Assembly: GCF_029784155.1 (NCBI RefSeq)
Contig: NC_073692.1
Coordinates: forward strand, 319,381,641 to 319,445,640
Length of the DNA stretch: 64,000 bases
Direction: 5' to 3'
Source of the DNA: Uranotaenia lowii
Lineage: Eukaryota; Arthropoda; Insecta; Diptera; Culicidae
Positions 59,401 to 64,000 of the stretch are shown here, one piece after another. The notes below the pieces were generated by a model. That model was given only the letters and a program-made list of their open reading frames with translations, searched no databases and had not been told where the DNA came from. Each line of letters starts with the position of its first letter. The first letter of the stretch is position 1. The position numbers and the translations under genes are program-made.

Positions 59401-61834
59401 AGCGCATAATGATCGACAGTAGATCGTCCTGGATAGTAGGTCCCACCAACTGCATATCGTTGATGGAGTAGCCGGTTGATGTCTTGCACGAAGCGTCAAA
59501 AACAACACGGACCTTGGTGCTTGTGCTTGACTCCTTGAAGACTGGATGATGTGGTAGATAGCAGTGGGGGACAGAGTCGTCTACTGGATCAGTCAACTTG
59601 ATCATGTGGCCCAAACGTTCGTAGTCGGCCATGAAACAAACGTAGGCTTCTCGAGTGGCAGGATCTCGCTTAAGTCTCCTCTCTAGACTTTGGAAGCGGC
59701 GCTCGGCGATGGATCTTGATTCACCAACACGTACCAGGGGGTCACTAGTGAGTGGCAATCTAACTACGAAACGACCGGACGAATCGCGAGTGGTGGTAGC
59801 ACTGAACACTTCTTCACACTTTATTTCTTCAGCTGACAGAGCTTGGGACGGCAACAGAGATTCGAGTTCCCAGAACCTTTCGATGGATTGTTCTAGGTCT
59901 CGATCGATGGTCGTAAGATGGCATAACCGGGGTGTTACGGAGGAATTTATCGGAGCCGATCCGGATACAGCCCATCCAAAAACAGTCTCCACTAAAGTCG
60001 GCATCTCATTGCCGAGGGAAATCTTGCTGCCGCCGTGAAGTTCATGGTACACTTCTCCGCCAACGATGAGGTCAATGTCCGCAGGAATGAAAAAATGTGG
60101 ATCAGCCAGGTCAACGTCGGGAATTTTCCAAGCAGCAACATCAATTCTCACTGTCGGTAGGCAAACTGTTGGCCTTTTGAGGATAAGGAAATCTAGCTTC
60201 GTGGCGTACTTTGTTACGGTTGAGCGAATCTTCGCTGTTAACTGGCGCTTGATCTGCTTGGATGATTCACCAATCCCTGAAACAGCAATGTCAACGGTAG
60301 AACGGCGGAGATCGAGAGTGTTGGCCAATTTCTTCGTCATGAAGCTGCACATGCTAGCGGAATCAAGCAGCGCCCGCGCCGGAATTTCCTTCCCCGTACT
60401 GTCAACCACCAAAAGCATCACCGTTTCTAACAAAACTGTACTGTTCGTTGCCTGAACAGTCATACAAACTTGTTGGCTCGAAGTAGATGGTTGCGGATCT
60501 GAATCTGGAGGAGCGGTGCTACGTTGTGGAGCTGGGAGTGGTGGATTCGACAAAAGCGAAGTTGGTTTCGGAACCGAATTGAAGTTGGTGGTCTTGATCG
60601 CATCATGGAGGAGAGAATGATGCTTTCCATTGCAGAAACGACAAGTGTGTCTGGAGGAACAGGATCGTGATAAATGGCCGGAATTGAAACAATTCCAACA
60701 CAAACGATGGGATGTGACAACTTGCCGTCGGTTGTAGGGAGAGAAACTTGCGAATTTCCTACAGCGAAATAGATGGTGTCGTTCCGAACAAACTACACAC
60801 ACGGGTAAATCGGGTTTTGGATCAGACGCAACAGGATTGGCCACTAATCGGAACGCCTTCTTCGGTTGGGATCCCGTCATCCTCGCTGGAATAGTTTGCA
60901 GGTTGCGCTGTTCTTCTGAGACGATGGTCTTCAGCATCATCGCTCGAGAATACAGGAAATCGATCAACTCTTGGTAAGTGATGTCTCTCAGGTCGCTTGT
61001 TTTTTCCTCCCAGGCTCGAAGTGTCGTAGGATCCAGCTTGTAGCACAGTAGGTTCACTAGCGGAGTATCCCAGTAACCTACCGGCTCACCCAGTTTAGCC
61101 ATGGCCTTCACATGGCGGTCAAAATCATCAGTCAACGTATGAAGATCCTTTGAAGACTCTTTCCTTAAAGGCTGGATGTCGTACATTGCCCTGAAGAGCT
61201 GTCGTTTCAGGTACCGCTGGTTATCATACCGCTTCATCAACGCGTCCCAAGTTATAAGATAGTTGTCAGCCTCAACGTTCACGGACTCGAAAGGTTTCTT
61301 GGCTTCGCCTTCCAAACTCTGAAGCAGGTACTGCAGCTTTGCAACCGCTGGAACATCTGGGTTCGAGTGCACCATGGACTTGAACGTGTCTCGGAACGAC
61401 AACCATCGCGAAAAATCACCATCGAACCTCGGCAAATCTATTTTGGGCAGGCGTAGGTGAAACATAGCTGTGCTGGTTGGTGCGGTCGGCTCTGCTGATG
61501 TAGAACTGCTCAACCTTTCCGGGATATTGTTCAACAGGAATGCTTTCACCTCACAAAACCTTTCCTCGATGGTCGATCTCTCAGCCAAACGCATTTCAAG
61601 CCGGTCTGGCCCATCCCACTTCTCGATGACGGTTTGCGCCTTTTGAAACTGGTCGTAGATCCGATCAACTAAATCTTGTCGAACTTGAAGGCGCCCTGTG
61701 TCTCGATCAACGTTGAATTCCTTTGTAAACCTCTCAACATCCGACAGGTTTGTCAAAATAGCCTTGCGACGAATAATGGCATCCTCCACCCTTTCGTCGG
61801 ATTTGGTTTTCGGCATGATGAAATACACAGACAC
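56462..61834 (-). CDS. BEL/Pao gag-pol polyprotein, 1790 codons, intact
   Basis: Likely start is MPKTKSDE at codon 7, with an alternative ATG six codons earlier. Regions by residue: gag-like domain with LPKIDLPRFDGDFSRW (about 130-290); cysteine-rich knuckles CVVCSERHHLFRC, CWNCFNSGHLSRSC and CRFCNGKHH (about 348-410); aspartic protease with ALLDSASMCSFM (about 490); RT with RVVFDASC (about 780) and catalytic FYVDDCLTG (about 898); RNase H with FFSDASEKAYG (about 1081) and TDSSTVLQWL; integrase zinc site (HPLSKLL...H, CHKC) near 1410-1445; integrase core D, D, E in GVDYCGP (1468), HSDNGTAF (1531) and GGLWEAAVK (1584); C-terminal domain near 1700. No frame damage. A single gag-pol frame is normal for this superfamily. 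Confidence 0.95.
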   Translation of the reverse strand: MSVYFIMPKTKSDERVEDAIIRRKAILTNLSDVERFTKEFNVDRDTGRLQVRQDLVDRIYDQFQKAQTVIEKWDGPDRLEMRLAERSTIEERFCEVKAFLLNNIPERLSSSTSAEPTAPTSTAMFHLRLPKIDLPRFDGDFSRWLSFRDTFKSMVHSNPDVPAVAKLQYLLQSLEGEAKKPFESVNVEADNYLITWDALMKRYDNQRYLKRQLFRAMYDIQPLRKESSKDLHTLTDDFDRHVKAMAKLGEPVGYWDTPLVNLLCYKLDPTTLRAWEEKTSDLRDITYQELIDFLYSRAMMLKTIVSEEQRNLQTIPARMTGSQPKKAFRLVANPVASDPKPDLPVCVVCSERHHLFRCRKFASFSPYNRRQVVTSHRLCWNCFNSGHLSRSCSSRHTCRFCNGKHHSLLHDAIKTTNFNSVPKPTSLLSNPPLPAPQRSTAPPDSDPQPSTSSQQVCMTVQATNSTVLLETVMLLVVDSTGKEIPARALLDSASMCSFMTKKLANTLDLRRSTVDIAVSGIGESSKQIKRQLTAKIRSTVTKYATKLDFLILKRPTVCLPTVRIDVAAWKIPDVDLADPHFFIPADIDLIVGGEVYHELHGGSKISLGNEMPTLVETVFGWAVSGSAPINSSVTPRLCHLTTIDRDLEQSIERFWELESLLPSQALSAEEIKCEEVFSATTTRDSSGRFVVRLPLTSDPLVRVGESRSIAERRFQSLERRLKRDPATREAYVCFMADYERLGHMIKLTDPVDDSVPHCYLPHHPVFKESSTSTKVRVVFDASCKTSTGYSINDMQLVGPTIQDDLLSIIMRFRTHPIALVADIEKMYRQIQLHLDDCTYQRILWRQGPEEPLATFELQTVTYGFASAPFLATRALQRLAEDEISRFPVAAPAFKNDFYVDDCLTGAEDVESAVQLRREASALAASAGLPLKKWASNVPEALRGIPREDLAVSEIHSLQDDQAVSTLGLVWETRSDVLRFRVQLPLPAPVLTKRKIMSYIAQIFDPLGLVGPIITVAKLFMQRLWGLRTENGESFEWDRPLPASYQADWKEFHSTLDTIATIQVPRYVSSANATSFQLHFFSDASEKAYGSCCYIRSECDGVVRVVLLTSKSKVAPLKSHHSIARLELCGAVLSVSLSEKVNRALKLPAEMFFWTDSSTVLQWLQSPPNRWKTFVANRVSKIQNSTDVDLWMHVRGESNPADVLSRGISPPELVNHPLWWTGSPWLQLPPSQWPRTELSACQTSSTSEMRVPVAALPAVVKDDEFADRIFGMYSSYQKLRRSIAHCMRYFRLLKAAARKTKMDPFQALTTADLHEADLTLCRLAQKQSFPEELATLASTGRLPSSSQLKYIRTKLDSDGVIRIRGVLANAIVPEATKHQIILLAKHPLSKLLAKYYHGNLLHAGPQLMLATIRQKYWIIGGRNLVRRTFHECHKCFRCRPKMIQQSIADLPTSRVAPRRPFAVSGVDYCGPVYIKSLVRNRGPTKAYVCIFVCFTTRAVHIELVSDLSTPAFIAALRRFSARRNFPHEIHSDNGTAFRGANNELHRIYQMLKTEHGGRKNILDWCAESGVAWHFIPPRSPHFGGLWEAAVKSAKHHLLREIGHSNISYEDMTTLLAEVEMCLNSRPLIPMPTESDELEALTPGHFLVGESLRSPPEEDVATVPDNQLSHWKLTQKRFQRIWRRWYPEYLQQLQARATKHRRPSTVIQPNQMVIIQDDLLPPAQWPLGIITAVHPGKDGVVRVVTLRTAKRDVVSRCVNKLALLPVPEQPEPNPADEQPVGEPVTAVPENNQ

Positions 61835-61879
61835 TTGCTACCACCACTGTACGATAACGAAAACACAGCACAAAAAACG

Positions 61880-62110
61880 CAAACGAAATCCTTCCCGAAC
61901 CGATGTACTGGTTTTTAACACGACGGCGGAAGTGTAAACCAATCGTACGATTAAATCCTTCCCGTCGCGGATTTACACTTCTACACGACGAAGAATGATA
62001 CAAATCGTACGATTCAATCCTTCCCGTCGCGGTGTATCAATCTTTGATTCGAAACGGAACCGAGAATTGTGTGTTAAAATCGACGAAAAAATCCTTCCCG
62101 ACGCGACACA
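61880..62110 (-). repeat. Leader repeats in the BEL/Pao 5' UTR
   Basis: AATCCTTCCCG(T/A)CGCG occurs at about 61953, 62016 and 62090, with a weaker copy AATCCTTCCCGAACCG at 61888, spaced 63-74 bases apart. The perfect palindrome AATCGTACGATT precedes two of them (about 61941 and 62003). They lie in the transcribed leader between primer site and gag; possible packaging or regulatory elements. Confidence 0.75.
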
Positions 62111-62491
62111 CAATTCTTTCGCGAAGACTGCCACCCACTCACACCCAATCGCATATAATATTAATCAATATTGCCAATATATAAGCCTCAGGTGCATAAG
62201 GACTGAATTTGCCAGAAGAATTCCAAGTCCAAAACTTTTTCGCCAAAAATCAATCAAATCCACTTTCCCAATTTTTGCTGACCGGTGTAAAACATCCACA
62301 TAGCAGCAGGTCAAAATTAGCAGCTGTTGGTGGCTTTGTGCTGTTGGCTTGGCTTCACTTTGCGCTTTCTTGGCTCGAAAAACAATGTACAGCAGTACAA
62401 AAGGCAAGCAAAATGGCCCAACTTGATGCAGCCAGCGCGTCGAGTAAAGAAAATGGTGTACTCACCGCTACCTTCCGTGTGGGGAATTCCT

Positions 62492-62512
62492 CCGATCCGG
62501 TTCGAAGGACCA
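62492..62512 (-). promoter_or_regulatory. Primer binding site matching tRNA-Tyr 3' end
   Basis: One base inside the 5' LTR the minus strand reads TGGTCCTTCGAACCGGA. Eukaryotic tRNA-Tyr ends ...CCGGCTCGAAGGACCA, whose complement begins TGGTCCTTCGAGCCGG, so 15 of the first 16 bases match. This would prime minus-strand DNA synthesis. Confidence 0.75.
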
Positions 62513-62513
62513 A

Positions 62514-63126
62514 TGTTGAGGATTCAGGGGGTAGCTTACCGGGTTCAAATTGATCGGAGGCTTTACCATTTGCTGCTTCCGTGGCACAGCAATGAACAGC
62601 AACAGCAGCGGGTACACCTCGGGAGAGTCAATCAATTAGCGCTATTGACTCGGTTTGTTGCGCGCTTCTCCACTGGCTAACAGGTTGGGCGGAAGGTTTT
62701 TGTGTGCACTTAATCAGTCCACAATTCGTCGCACAGCACAGTATCCGTCGTTCCGGTTTTCGGATGTGAATTAGAACGCACTAATAGACGACCGACTTAC
62801 AAAAAAAACACCACTTTATTACTTCTACAAACTCGACCGACAAAACAAACAATCAAAGTACGGACTAGATGTTGCCGCCACGAGATTTATTTTCTACTGG
62901 TTTATGCTGACTTGTTGTTGTTGCATCAGCTGGTTGGTGAGTTACCGTTTCAAAACAGTTCATCCGGTAACTCACTGCTATGCTATTTCTTATACTAGGA
63001 TGGTTCATTTTTTACATTTTACAATAAATAGAAAATAATTATAGAAATTTTACACATAACAATTAATTAATTTAAGGTTGCAAATATTGTTACTTTTCGT
63101 TTCGGTATTAGGTTTGGTAACAAACA
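62514..63126 (-). repeat. BEL/Pao 5' LTR
   Basis: 613 bp. Base-by-base reading against 55131-55743 showed no difference. On the minus strand it starts TGTTTGTTACCAAACC and ends GAATCCTCAACA. As the upstream LTR it should hold the promoter of the element; I could not place a TATA box with certainty. Confidence 0.93.
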
Positions 63127-63131
63127 GATGT

Positions 63132-64000
63132 TATTATAACCCTTTGAGGAAGTTACGGTCTGGGACGAAGTTGTTTAGGAGAAAATTACCTTAAGAGAAT
63201 TAATAAATTTGCACAAAAACTCGTTTTCTGGTTTTCAAAAAAGAAACAAAAATTGTGTGGATTTTTCAGTACTAAATATTCAATTTTGCCATACAGACCA
63301 TAAAGTTCAAATATACTTATGTAAACGTTACTTGAAAATTCTGAAAAAAAAAATCATGGATGGGTTTTGAACCACAACGAAGCTTTATAGACCCTAGGGT
63401 TTTAGAAATTCAAAAATGACCCCAAATCGACTCCGTACATATCTAAAATGGTTGAAGATCATCATTATGTTATCTCAAAACCTCTCTACTACTATTCACA
63501 TTTTTTGTCATAGCTAGTATTCGAATGAAATGTACGAAATTACGTTTTGATTAAATAAACTAAGTTTGTAAAGCAATCGACCCAAGGCTGAAATTCTCTT
63601 TAATAAAGAAAAAAAAAAACCAATCGATGCATGGGCATTAAAGTTAAAGCCAAATATCAAATTTACTTACAAAATTGAGGCTTATTGAACGGCTCTTTAG
63701 AGTTAACCAAATAAGATAAAATTTGTCATAGAGCCTTTCAGTAGTTTAAGGAACGATTTCAGCTCCCAAGATGTGATTCAGATACAAATCCCTATTTATG
63801 GAGCAACTGTACATGAGAAGACAAATTTTTCTCTCGAAATTCGTGATATCAAAACTTGTTTGATGATAGATCAGTATTTATAAAATGTTGGAAAAATTTT
63901 GAGGAAAAATCAATTTGAAATAATACTGAGACTACCAATTTTCGATCAAAAGATGTTCAAATCTGATACCACATGAGAATCAAACACTTTGTCCTATTCT
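63132..64000. other. AT-rich non-coding end of window
   Basis: Nothing recognised: no gene, paired repeats or exon. Probably intron. Confidence 0.4.

Larger units (their letters stand above)
55131..63126 (-). mobile_element. Complete BEL/Pao LTR retrotransposon, 8.0 kb
   Basis: Two 613-bp LTRs flank one gag-pol gene. The 5-bp target duplication GATGT (55126-55130 and 63127-63131) is the length typical of BEL/Pao integrases. LTRs begin TG and end CA. The order on the minus strand is 5' LTR, tRNA-Tyr-like primer site, repeat-bearing leader, gag-pol, three tandem repeats, 3' LTR. The identical LTRs and the open gene point to a very recent, possibly active insertion. Confidence 0.95.

Noticed and set aside
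56741..61046. Numerous plus- and minus-strand frames of 60-157 codons within the BEL/Pao gene
   Set aside because: They are shadows of the 1790-codon gag-pol frame in other reading frames.

Overview
This is a transposon-dense stretch of an insect genome, most likely a culicine mosquito. The best pointers are two Tc1/mariner-type elements whose transposase has the DD37E spacing of the mosquito ITmD37E family, a Juan-like Jockey retrotransposon, an RTE element, an intact BEL/Pao retrotransposon and many short Helitrons. The only host coding sequence I can support is one 177-bp minus-strand exon at 47050-47226. It carries a calmodulin-binding IQ motif of the neuromodulin/igloo type. The rest of the window would then be its introns: more than 16 kb upstream and more than 47 kb downstream.

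Layout. 1-1293: ITmD37E copy 1, running off the left edge, with a 251-bp AC microsatellite in its 5' UTR. 1294-5170: non-coding, with a Helitron 3' end and a 1.04-kb TA-flanked inverted-repeat element (3943-4986). 5170-10174: a three-level nest in which LINE A is split by a Helitron (7208-9623), itself split by LINE B (7517-9430); LINE A also carries a tRNA-derived SINE. 11273-13151: ITmD37E copy 2, split by a 558-bp MITE. 16235-17313: a short hAT element with an 8-bp target duplication. 21218-24477: an RTE element with a 14-bp target duplication.

27746-45163 is one small Helitron (about 1.26 kb net) blown open by two large insertions. The first is a 6.48-kb hAT (27813-34295) that holds a long inverted repeat, a MITE and another Helitron. 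The second is a 9.66-kb TA-flanked element (34851-44506). Inside that lie a broken hAT copy, a Juan-like LINE, a head-to-tail pair of nearly identical 1.69-kb Helitrons sitting in the LINE's 3' UTR, and a MITE sitting in the last bases of the second Helitron.

Right part. 45164-47230 is complex host-like sequence with the IQ exon. A second SINE copy lies at 47688. A 2.1-kb TA-flanked element spans 49825-51942 and an 884-bp hAT MITE spans 54005-54888. 55131-63126 is a complete BEL/Pao element on the minus strand. It has 613-bp LTRs that read as identical, a 5-bp target duplication, a primer site matching tRNA-Tyr and one unbroken 1790-codon gag-pol frame. It looks like the only element here able to encode its own mobility.

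No CRISPR, operon or prokaryotic feature is present. Most boundaries come from reading inverted repeats, target duplications and empty-site comparisons by eye; no database search was possible, so family names rest on recognised motifs.
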